From JADDRA01 sp038233555 (lineage in GTDB: Bacteria; Actinomycetota; Acidimicrobiia; Acidimicrobiales; CADCSY01): a stretch of DNA of 8,684 nucleotides. Positions 1-6,394 of this stretch are shown piece after piece; the first letter of the stretch is position 1, and each line of letters opens with the position of its first letter. The stretch is taken from positions 1-8,684 of the forward strand of contig JBBSLT010000099.1 in the NCBI GenBank assembly GCA_038233555.1, read 5' to 3'. Position numbers and translations under genes: made by a program. Under the pieces are notes generated by a model. It was not told the DNA's origin. It saw nothing but the letters and a program-made list of their open reading frames with translations, and searched no databases.

Positions 1-6
1 CCTGCG

Positions 7-285
7 ATGGCTGAGGCAGCGGAGGTCGAGGCCATGGGCGACGGGGAGACCCGCCGCCAGTTGGAGGCTGCCGTTGCCTGGCTCCGGGCGAATGGGCGCC
101 CCGAGCTGGATATCGCTCAGGCGAGGCGCGAAGCGCTCCACGACTGGCTCGGGGCGCAGTGGGCAGAGCACAACCGCAGCGAGCCGTTCCTGACTCGCCG
201 AAGCGGGCGAAGCTCCCGCCTGGAGCGCCTCGTGGAGCTGGCCGGTGTGGTGACCGGCTCCGGGGCCTTCGGCCCACCGCGATGA
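7..285 (+). CDS. Small hypothetical protein, possibly 5'-truncated
   Basis: I do not recognise this 92-residue protein. It is acidic and probably helical at the start, has two tryptophan-bearing segments (AVAWLRANGRPELD and HDWLGAQWAEHN), and ends in an Arg/Ser-rich stretch followed by a hydrophobic, Gly-rich tail. Third codon positions are mostly G or C throughout, which supports real coding. The ATG at 7 is the first visible start, but the frame is open to the left edge, so the true start may lie outside the window. The stop TGA (283-285) overlaps an ATG (282-284) in the classic ATGA arrangement, suggesting translational coupling to whatever follows and membership of the same operon as the methylase-helicase. 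No catalytic motif, signal peptide or membrane segment is evident. Confidence 0.6.
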   Translation: MAEAAEVEAMGDGETRRQLEAAVAWLRANGRPELDIAQARREALHDWLGAQWAEHNRSEPFLTRRSGRSSRLERLVELAGVVTGSGAFGPPR

Positions 286-341
286 CGCCGACGCACGTGG
301 CCAGCGGCGAATGCCCCGCCCGCTCGGCTCCCCGCCGGTAG
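282..341 (+). CDS. Possible coupled 19-codon mini-ORF
   Basis: This tiny frame starts at an ATG that overlaps the upstream stop (ATGA) and ends at a TAG only one base before the GTG at 343. Its 19 codons mostly end in G or C. It may be a translated coupling peptide, or the 5' end of the small 'DQLSLF' gene, separated from the rest by a one-base indel near 339. It could equally be chance. No function can be assigned. Confidence 0.2.
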   Translation: MTPTHVASGECPARSAPRR

Positions 342-342
342 C

Positions 343-448
343 GTGGCGGCCAGGGATCGGAGCCCCCTGGAAGACGGCGGCGACCAACTGTCGCTGTTCG
401 CCGGGCTCCCGACACAAGACTCGAACGAGCCCGAGGAGGTCCCCGATC
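343..448 (+). other. Frame-1 segment with a 'DQLSLF' motif ahead of the nested gene
   Basis: Read from GTG 343, frame 1 gives an acidic segment containing EDGGDQLSLFAGLP and has strong G/C third-position bias up to about codon 36. After that the bias collapses exactly where the nested gene begins in frame 2. A 'QLSLF' motif in a disordered N-terminus is familiar from methylase-helicase giants of mobile elements, so this may be their true N-terminus. Alternatively it is a separate short gene: a single extra C in the CCCC run at 441-444 would end this frame at TGA 450-452, overlapping the next start as GTGA. No good ribosome site precedes GTG 343, but it lies one base past a TAG, so coupling could serve. 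Confidence 0.4.
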
Positions 449-3400
449 GTGAACCACTACGGCCATATGGCACAGGACTACAGCCGTCGCCACCGCCCGC
501 AGGCGTACGCAGCGATAGCCGAGCCGACGGCCCACTTCACCGACCTGGGGGAGCTGGTGCAGGCGGCGGTGACCGACTGCCGAGACGAGCTGTTGGGCCC
601 GACGCATCCCAACGAGTCGCCCCTGCACTACCAGCAGAGAAGCTTCCAGGCATTGCGGACGGCGGAGGAGGTCATCTTGAGCGACCTGGTGTGGCTGCCG
701 CCCGAGCCGGAGCCCGAGGAGGAGCCCGACCCCCAACTGGAGGCCTACTACCGGGGCCTGCAGGAGTGGGCGCTGGCGACCATCCAGGCCACCCAGACCT
801 GGGCCGACGAGGACCTCGAACCCCAGAACTAGCCTTTCGCCCCGCCGGCCAGGCCGACCTGGCCCCCCGGGGCAACGCCGCCAAGCTGGCCGCCAACCTG
901 GCGGCGCTCGAGGTGCTACACAACCTCGAAGAGGAGGGGCGCCTCGCCGACGAGGACGAGCAAACCACCCTGGCCCGGTGGTCGGGTTGGGGGGCGCTGC
1001 CCCGCCTGTTCGACGAGGCCGACCAGACCTATGCCCAGCCTCGGCGAAGAGTCCGAGAGCTGCTCGGCGACGACGCCGCCTGGGCTCAGGCCCGACGAAC
1101 CACGCTGAACGCGCATTACACCTCGGCCGAGGTGGTCCAGGCCATGTGGGGCCTGGCCCGCGACCTCGGCTTCGAGGAGGGCGAGGTGCTCGAACCCGGC
1201 TGCGGGTCGGGCAACTTCATCGGCCTGGCCCCGCTGGGCGCTCGGATGACTGGCGTGGAGGTTGACGCCACCACCGCCGGCGTGGCCCGCCATCTCTACG
1301 CCCGACGAGCCACGATCCACACCGGGCGGTTCGAGGACCTGGTCCAGCCCGAAGGCCGTTTCGACTTGGTGATCGGCAACGTCCCCTTCGCCAAGATCAC
1401 CCCCTACGACCGCCGGCACAACCAGGGCCGCCATGCCCTCCACAACTATTTTTTGGTCAAGTCGCTGCACCTCACCCGCCCCGGTGGGCTGGTGGTGGCC
1501 TTGACGTCGCGCTACACCCTCGACGCGCACAACCCTGCGGCCAGGGCCGAGATGGCGGAGCTGGCCGACCTGGTCGGCGCCGTTCGCCTGCCGGCCGGGG
1601 CCTTTCGACGGTCGTCGGGGACCGACGTCGTCACCGACCTGGTCGTGCTCCGCCGGCGAGAGGCCGATCGGGAGCCCGCCGGCCTGGCCTGGCTACGTAC
1701 CCAGCCGTTGGCTGAGGCCGGTGACGTCGAGGACCCACCGGCGCTCAACGAGGTCTTCGCCGCCCACCCCGAGCTGGTGGCGGGACGCCTGGGCGTCACC
1801 CGAGGGATGTACCGCGACGGCGAGCTGACCGTCGAGCCCGTCGGCGCGCTGGCCGAGGACCTCGACGCCTGCCTGGAGGCGGTGCTCGACGGCGCCCGGC
1901 GCCACGCCCTGATGCTCGAACCTCGGGCCGAGGGGACACGGCCACGTGCTCAGGCCGCGCCGGCGCTGTCGACCGAGGCACAGGAGGGCTCGTTCGTGGT
2001 TGCAGCGGAAGGGACGATCTGCCGGGCCAGCGGCGGCCGGCTGGAGCGCTACTCGCCCCGGGTGGCCAAGGACGCCCACGAGCTGCGCCGCCTCATCGGG
2101 CTGCGCGATGCCGCCCAGGCAACGCTGGCCGTGCAGGTAGCCCACGGCAGCGATGCCGAGCTGGCCGAAGCCCAGGCCCTGCTGGCCGATCGCTACGACA
2201 CCTACCGCCGGCTCTACGGGCCCTTAAACCGCTCGACCACCGTGCGCACCGGCCGGGTGGATCCCGACACCGGTGTCGAGCGCCTGCGCCAGCAGCGTCC
2301 TCGCATGGGCGGCTTCCGCGACGACCCCTCCTGGGCGTTGGTGGCCGCTCTCGAAGTGTTTGACGAGGAGACCCAGGCGGCCAGCCCCGCCGCCATCTTC
2401 ACCAACCGCGTCCTGGACCCCCGGCCGCGCCCTCGCGGGGTGGACACCGCGGCCGAGGCGGTGTCGGTGTGCCTGGACGAGACCGGCGCCGTCACCCGCG
2501 CCCGGGTGGCGCAGCTGCTGGGCCAGTCCGAGGAGCAGGCCGGTGAGGCACTCGGGGGTCTGGTGTGGGAGGACCCCAGCAGTGGGGGGCTGGTCCCCGC
2601 CGCCCGCTATCTGTCCGGGGACGTGCGGGCCAAGCTGGAGGCCGCCGAGGAGGCCGCTGTCGTCGACGACCGCTGGCAGGCCAACGTGGATGCGCTGGCC
2701 GAGGTGCTCCCCCGCCAGCTGACGCCGAGTGAGATCACCGGCCGGCTGGGAGCGCCGTGGATCCCCGCCGACGATATCGAGGCCTTCGTCACCGAGGTCC
2801 TCGGCGTGAGCCTCGACGTCGAGCGCCTGGCCACCATCGGGCAATGGGCCGTGAAGCTGCGCGCCGGCTACCGAGGATCGGTGACCCTGACCTCGCAGTG
2901 GGGCACGGCCCGCGCCGATGCCACCACCCTGCTCGCAGCGTCGCTCAACCAGCGCTTGCACACGGTGTCCGACGAGGACCAGCACGGCCGACGGGTGCGC
3001 AACGACGCCGAGACCATCGCCGCCCGGGAGAAACAAGATGCGCTGGCCAGCCGCTTCTCGTCGTGGCTGTGGGAGGAGCCCGCCCGGGCCGAACGGCTGG
3101 CCGAGCGCTACAACCGCCTCTTCTCCTCGACAGTGGTGCCGACCTACGACGGGTCCCACCTCAGCCTTCCGGGGCTGGCTGCCGACTTCACCCCCCATCC
3201 CCATCAGCGCGACGCCGTGGCCCGCATCCTGACCGACGGCCGGGCGCTGCTGGCCCATGCCGTGGGTGCGGGCAAGACCGCCACCATGGTCATGGCCGCC
3301 ATGGAGATGCGCCGCCTCGGCCTGGCGTCGAAGGTCGCCGTGGTGGTGCCCAACCACATGCTCGAGCAGTTCTCACGGGAGTGGCTGCACCTCTACCCCA

Positions 3401-5811
3401 ACGCCAAGGTCCTCCTGGCCGACCGGGACCGGCTGTCGAAAGCACAGCGCAAGGAGTTCGTGGCCCGCTGCGCCTTCGGTGACTGGGACGCGGTGGTCTT
3501 CAGTCACTCGAGCTTCACCCGGCTGCCCCTCAGGCCCGAGCTGCTTGGCGCTTACCGAGCCGAGGAGCTGGAACGCAGCCGCCAGGCGCTGGCCGAGTCC
3601 CGCTCGGGCAAGGGGCTCAGCGTCAAGCGCCTCGAGCGCCGCATCGCCCAGATGGAGGAGACCCACAAGCGCCTGATGGCCGAGGACACCAAGGACGACG
3701 GCGTCTGCTTCGCCGAGGCCGGCCTGGACCATATCCAGATCGATGAGGCCCACTTCTACAAAAACCGCCAGGTCGACTCGGCCATCGAGGGGATGAGCCA
3801 CCCCGGATCGCAGCGGGCCCAGGACCTTGACTCCAAGCTGTGGGCGCTGCGTCGCCGCCACGGCGAGCGGGTGGTCACTTTCGCCACCGCCACGCCGGTG
3901 GCGAACTCAATGGCCGAGCTGTGGACCATGCAGCGCTACCTTCAGCCCGACGTCCTCGACAGCCTCGACATGGGCCCCTTCGATGCCTGGGCGGCCAACT
4001 TCGGGCGCACCGTCACCGCCGTTGAGCTGTCTCCCGACGGGTCCAGCTACCGCCTGCAGACGCGCTTCGCCCGCTTCCAGAACGTGCCCGAGCTGTTGAC
4101 CATGTACCGCCGGGTGGCCGACGTGCGCACCAACGAAGACCTGGACATGGCCCTGCCGGCCCTGGTCGAGGACAAGGCACGCACCGTGGTGGTGCCGGCC
4201 AGCGCAGGACTGGTGGACTACGTCGAGGACCTCGCGCGGCGGGCCGAGCAGGTCCGCAACCGGGCGGTGACGCCCGACGAGGACAACATGCTCAAGATCA
4301 CCGGCGACGGCCGCCGCGCCGCTCTGGACCTGCGCCTCGTCAACCTTGCTCCCGACGCCACCGGAGGCAAGCTGGCGGTGGCGGCCGATCGCATCGCCGC
4401 CATCCACCACGCCAGCCGAGACCTGCGCTACACGGACCCGCACGGGGCCGAGGCGGTACGACCAGGCGGCCTGCAGCTGGTGTTCTGCGACGTGTCCACC
4501 CCGGCGGCGAAGGGCTGGAACACCTACGACGAGCTGCGGGGGCTCCTCGAGCGCCGGGGTGTCGCCCGCCAAGAGGTCCGCTTCATGCACGAGGCGACCA
4601 CCGACGACGCCAAGGCGAAGCTGTTCGCCGCCTGTCGGGACGGCCGGGTGGCCGTGCTGGTCGGATCGACGGAGAAGATGGGGGTGGGGACCAACGTCCA
4701 GACCCGGGCGTTGGCCCTGCACCACCTCGACTGCCCGTGGCGCCCGGCCGACATCGAACAGCGGGAGGGCCGGCTGCTGCGCCAGGGCAACCAGAACCCC
4801 GAGGTCGAGATCCTGCGCTACGTCACCGAGGGCAGCTTCGACATCTACATGTGGCAGACGGTCGAGCGCAAGGCTTCCTTCATCGCCCAGGTCACCACCG
4901 GTCGCCTGGTCGATCGCGAGGTCGACGACATCGGTGACCAGGCCCTCTCCTATGCCGAGGTCAAGGCGATGGCCACCGGCAACCCCCTCATCATGGAGAA
5001 GGCCGCGGTCGACACCGAGCTGGCCCGCCTGGTGCGACTGGAGCGATCGCACCACGACGACCAACACCGACTGGGCCGCACCGTCGAGAGCGCCGGTCAG
5101 CGAGCCGCCGACGCCGACGTCGACGCCGCCGAGCTGCGCCGGGTGATCGCCGGGCGTCGGGACACCCGAGGCGAGCGCTTCGCCATGACCGTCGATGGAA
5201 AACGCCACATCCGACGAGTCGACGCCGGGGTCAGCCTCAGGGCGCTGGGCCTGGGGCGACTCGAGGCCACCGCGCCTGACAGCGATGGGCCCGAGGTGAG
5301 GGTGGGCGAGCTGGCCGGACTGGGGGTGACGCTGTCCAGCACCACCCGGGTCGCTCCCGAGATTCACCTGGGCGTCGAGGCCACCAGGATCCGACTGCGC
5401 TTCGGCGCCGCCGACTGGAACCACCTCGACCCTGGCGGGCTGGTTCAGGGTCTGGAACGACGCATCGAGAACCTCGACCACGTCCTGGCCGAGACGCTCG
5501 AGCGAGGGGCGACAGCCAGGGCCGAGGCCAGCCGGGCCACCGCTCGCCTGGGCCGGCCCTTCGAGCACGAGCCCCAGCTCTGCCAACTGCGCCATCGACA
5601 GGGTGAGATCACCGAGGCACTCCTGGAGGCGACCGAGCCCGAGCGCGGCCCAACCAGTGCAGAGCCAGCGAGAGCGTCGGCGCCTGTTCCCGGAGCACCA
5701 CCTACGCCGGGCCAGGAAGCGACGGGGGACCCGGCGCTGGACTTCGCCCGCAGCGTGGTACGCCGCAGTGGTGCCCCTCGGCCCGCTCCCCCCGGCATCG
5801 GCCTCTCGTGA
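343..5811 (+). CDS. Giant N6-adenine DNA methylase / SNF2-type helicase fusion
   Basis: The open frame gives 1822 residues. Family-like sequence begins at about residue 165 (FRPAGQADLAP) and runs through a conserved WSGWGALPRLFDE block (about 213-225). The methylase domain has motif I EPGCGSGNF (from 284) and motif IV NVPF (346-349), this family's variant of NPPY. A less conserved middle (about 460-940) leads to a superfamily 2 helicase: HPHQRDAV, Walker A AVGAGKTA with Lys978, DEAH (1134-1137), motif III-like FATATP (1180-1185), and motif VI QREGRLLRQG (1473-1482). A charged, partly coiled-coil region and a disordered Pro-rich tail end it. All core motifs look intact. The protein is cytoplasmic and should methylate adenine and translocate on duplex DNA with ATP. 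Relatives include phage P1 DarB and methylase-helicases on conjugative elements; a role in protecting element DNA is inferred. The start is uncertain: residues 36-164 read as a shadow of the nested gene, no ATG, GTG or TTG lies in frame between 769 and 912, and GTG 766 is the nearest start that keeps the whole conserved region. Confidence 0.88.
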   Translation: MAARDRSPLEDGGDQLSLFAGLPTQDSNEPEEVPDREPLRPYGTGLQPSPPPAGVRSDSRADGPLHRPGGAGAGGGDRLPRRAVGPDASQRVAPALPAEKLPGIADGGGGHLERPGVAAARAGARGGARPPTGGLLPGPAGVGAGDHPGHPDLGRRGPRTPELAFRPAGQADLAPRGNAAKLAANLAALEVLHNLEEEGRLADEDEQTTLARWSGWGALPRLFDEADQTYAQPRRRVRELLGDDAAWAQARRTTLNAHYTSAEVVQAMWGLARDLGFEEGEVLEPGCGSGNFIGLAPLGARMTGVEVDATTAGVARHLYARRATIHTGRFEDLVQPEGRFDLVIGNVPFAKITPYDRRHNQGRHALHNYFLVKSLHLTRPGGLVVALTSRYTLDAHNPAARAEMAELADLVGAVRLPAGAFRRSSGTDVVTDLVVLRRREADREPAGLAWLRTQPLAEAGDVEDPPALNEVFAAHPELVAGRLGVTRGMYRDGELTVEPVGALAEDLDACLEAVLDGARRHALMLEPRAEGTRPRAQAAPALSTEAQEGSFVVAAEGTICRASGGRLERYSPRVAKDAHELRRLIGLRDAAQATLAVQVAHGSDAELAEAQALLADRYDTYRRLYGPLNRSTTVRTGRVDPDTGVERLRQQRPRMGGFRDDPSWALVAALEVFDEETQAASPAAIFTNRVLDPRPRPRGVDTAAEAVSVCLDETGAVTRARVAQLLGQSEEQAGEALGGLVWEDPSSGGLVPAARYLSGDVRAKLEAAEEAAVVDDRWQANVDALAEVLPRQLTPSEITGRLGAPWIPADDIEAFVTEVLGVSLDVERLATIGQWAVKLRAGYRGSVTLTSQWGTARADATTLLAASLNQRLHTVSDEDQHGRRVRNDAETIAAREKQDALASRFSSWLWEEPARAERLAERYNRLFSSTVVPTYDGSHLSLPGLAADFTPHPHQRDAVARILTDGRALLAHAVGAGKTATMVMAAMEMRRLGLASKVAVVVPNHMLEQFSREWLHLYPNAKVLLADRDRLSKAQRKEFVARCAFGDWDAVVFSHSSFTRLPLRPELLGAYRAEELERSRQALAESRSGKGLSVKRLERRIAQMEETHKRLMAEDTKDDGVCFAEAGLDHIQIDEAHFYKNRQVDSAIEGMSHPGSQRAQDLDSKLWALRRRHGERVVTFATATPVANSMAELWTMQRYLQPDVLDSLDMGPFDAWAANFGRTVTAVELSPDGSSYRLQTRFARFQNVPELLTMYRRVADVRTNEDLDMALPALVEDKARTVVVPASAGLVDYVEDLARRAEQVRNRAVTPDEDNMLKITGDGRRAALDLRLVNLAPDATGGKLAVAADRIAAIHHASRDLRYTDPHGAEAVRPGGLQLVFCDVSTPAAKGWNTYDELRGLLERRGVARQEVRFMHEATTDDAKAKLFAACRDGRVAVLVGSTEKMGVGTNVQTRALALHHLDCPWRPADIEQREGRLLRQGNQNPEVEILRYVTEGSFDIYMWQTVERKASFIAQVTTGRLVDREVDDIGDQALSYAEVKAMATGNPLIMEKAAVDTELARLVRLERSHHDDQHRLGRTVESAGQRAADADVDAAELRRVIAGRRDTRGERFAMTVDGKRHIRRVDAGVSLRALGLGRLEATAPDSDGPEVRVGELAGLGVTLSSTTRVAPEIHLGVEATRIRLRFGAADWNHLDPGGLVQGLERRIENLDHVLAETLERGATARAEASRATARLGRPFEHEPQLCQLRHRQGEITEALLEATEPERGPTSAEPARASAPVPGAPPTPGQEATGDPALDFARSVVRRSGAPRPAPPGIGLS
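433..440 (+). promoter_or_regulatory. Strong ribosome binding site for the nested TnpV-like gene
   Basis: GAGGAGGT sits eight bases before GTG 449 and is a near-perfect Shine-Dalgarno match. It decides the start of the nested gene, because the longer frame back to 311 reads as a low-quality shadow before this point. Confidence 0.65.
449..832 (+). CDS. TnpV-like small protein nested in the methylase-helicase frame
   Basis: This 127-residue protein starts at GTG 449 behind a strong ribosome site. Its pattern resembles the transposon-encoded TnpV family: an early Tyr, an 'RRHRPQAYAAI' block like the family's 'EHRPxxYxxL', a middle helix (ELVQAAVTDCRDEL), and a late 'AEEVILSDLVWLPPE' block like the family's 'AEEIxLxELIY'. 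An acidic Pro/Glu linker and a final amphipathic helix follow. TnpV proteins occur on mobilisable and conjugative elements; their biochemical role is not established. Third codon positions are strongly G/C in this frame and not in the overlapping frame 1, so this is the real coding frame for the interval. The whole gene lies inside the longer open frame of the methylase-helicase, and it ends at TAG 830-832, directly before that protein's first conserved residues. The family call rests on remembered patterns only. Confidence 0.65.
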   Translation: MNHYGHMAQDYSRRHRPQAYAAIAEPTAHFTDLGELVQAAVTDCRDELLGPTHPNESPLHYQQRSFQALRTAEEVILSDLVWLPPEPEPEEEPDPQLEAYYRGLQEWALATIQATQTWADEDLEPQN

Positions 5812-6290
5812 ACCGCTGTCGCGGCCTGCGGGCTCGGATCGACATGGGCGCGACCACGCTGCTTGCCGGCCCGCTCGCCGGTGTCGACCTGGCGGAGCTC
5901 GGCGACCCGCTGCCCAAGGTGTGGAACCCCTTCGAGCTCGCCGGCTTCGTCAGCGACCTGCGCGAGCTGCTCGTCGACCCCGGCGAACCCATGGCCATGT
6001 GGATCGGCCCGCACCGGCCTCGGGCCCGGGCGTGCTGCCCAGCCGTGATGCGCATGGTCCTCAAGCGCCCGGACCTGGCCCAACACCGCGTTGCGCCAGC
6101 GTGCACCGCCCACGGAGCAGCATCAGTGTTCCTGCTCGGGGTCGAACGGCCCTCGTGCCCCTCCCCCCGCTGGTTCCCTGCCTGTGAGGAGCCCGAGTGC
6201 TACGACGACCTGGCCAACTTGGCGGTGGCCATGGTGGTGGTGCAGCTCGCCGCCGGGTTGCGCTCGAAGCTCGACCGGCTGTCCTGGTGA
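5808..6290 (+). CDS. Hypothetical protein coupled to the methylase-helicase
   Basis: I do not recognise this 160-residue protein. GTG 5808 overlaps the upstream TGA by four bases (GTGA), which indicates translational coupling; ATG 5844 is an alternative start giving 148 residues. G/C third-position bias is strong, so the frame is real. Visible parts are a hydrophobic start (GATTLLAGPLAGVDLAEL), a segment FELAGFVSDLRELLVDPGEP, and an MWIGPH motif. Seven cysteines (4, 76, 77, 99, 117, 126, 131) and nearby histidines are scattered through the middle and could bind metal, though the spacing fits no finger I know. The C-terminal helix (NLAVAMVVVQLAAGLRSKL) is hydrophobic but is followed closely by charges, so it is more likely a packing helix than a membrane span. 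Coupling implies it is made together with the giant enzyme and might be an accessory subunit. Confidence 0.7.
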   Translation: MNRCRGLRARIDMGATTLLAGPLAGVDLAELGDPLPKVWNPFELAGFVSDLRELLVDPGEPMAMWIGPHRPRARACCPAVMRMVLKRPDLAQHRVAPACTAHGAASVFLLGVERPSCPSPRWFPACEEPECYDDLANLAVAMVVVQLAAGLRSKLDRLSW

Positions 6291-6350
6291 GACGGCTACC
6301 CAGCCCACTAGGCCAAGTTATAGTTACATCTAGTTAGCCGTCTAGCTGGG
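6291..6350 (+). repeat. Crossed inverted repeats in an AT-rich gap
   Basis: GACGGCTA (6291-6298) is complementary to TAGCCGTC (6335-6342), and the adjacent CCCAGC (6299-6304) is complementary to GCTGGG (6345-6350). The two pairs interleave rather than nest, so in RNA they could form a pseudoknot-like fold, and in DNA they form two offset inverted sites. The interval between them is the most AT-rich part of the window (17 of 24 bases at 6313-6336) and carries AGTTA three times (6316, 6322, 6332). TCTAG also recurs (6329, 6341, 6396). It lies between the end of the long operon and the ATPase gene, so it may hold a promoter, operator or origin-like site. Confidence 0.5.
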
Positions 6351-6361
6351 AGAATCGCCTC
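6306..6361 (+). promoter_or_regulatory. Likely promoter region of the ATPase gene
   Basis: This is the only AT-rich stretch in front of the ATPase gene, and it separates that gene from the preceding operon. Sequences such as TATAGT (6319-6324) could serve as a -10 element, but I see no convincing -35 partner at the right spacing. The call rests on composition and position. Confidence 0.35.
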
Positions 6362-6394
6362 GTGAGCCCTCCGGCCCGCTATGAATATACGTAG
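6362..6394 (+). CDS. Possible 10-residue leader peptide overlapping the ATPase start
   Basis: GTG 6362 follows GGGAG (6348-6352) with a nine-base gap, a better ribosome site than the one in front of the ATPase ATG at 6381. It encodes MSPPARYEYT and stops at TAG 6392-6394, inside the first codons of the ATPase gene in another frame. It could couple or attenuate ATPase translation, or be chance. Confidence 0.2.
   Translation: MSPPARYEYT

Noticed and set aside
311..448. 5' extension of the TnpV-like frame back to ATG 311
   Set aside because: The extension reads as a Pro/Arg/Ser-rich shadow without G/C third-position bias, whereas GTG 449 has a strong, well-spaced ribosome site.
2224..3357. A 377-codon open frame on the minus strand
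   Set aside because: It is antisense to the central part of the methylase-helicase, and its composition (Gly, His, Val, Gln) is typical of a shadow frame, with no motifs.
3907..5595. A 562-codon open frame on the minus strand
   Set aside because: It lies antisense to the helicase domain, whose motifs are unmistakable. Its Gly/Val/His/Leu-rich sequence with no recognisable domain is the usual mirror of a GC-rich gene.
6291..6380. A tRNA gene or tRNA-derived attachment site in the gap
   Set aside because: There is no T-loop signature, acceptor stem pairing or cloverleaf of suitable length; only the crossed repeats are visible.
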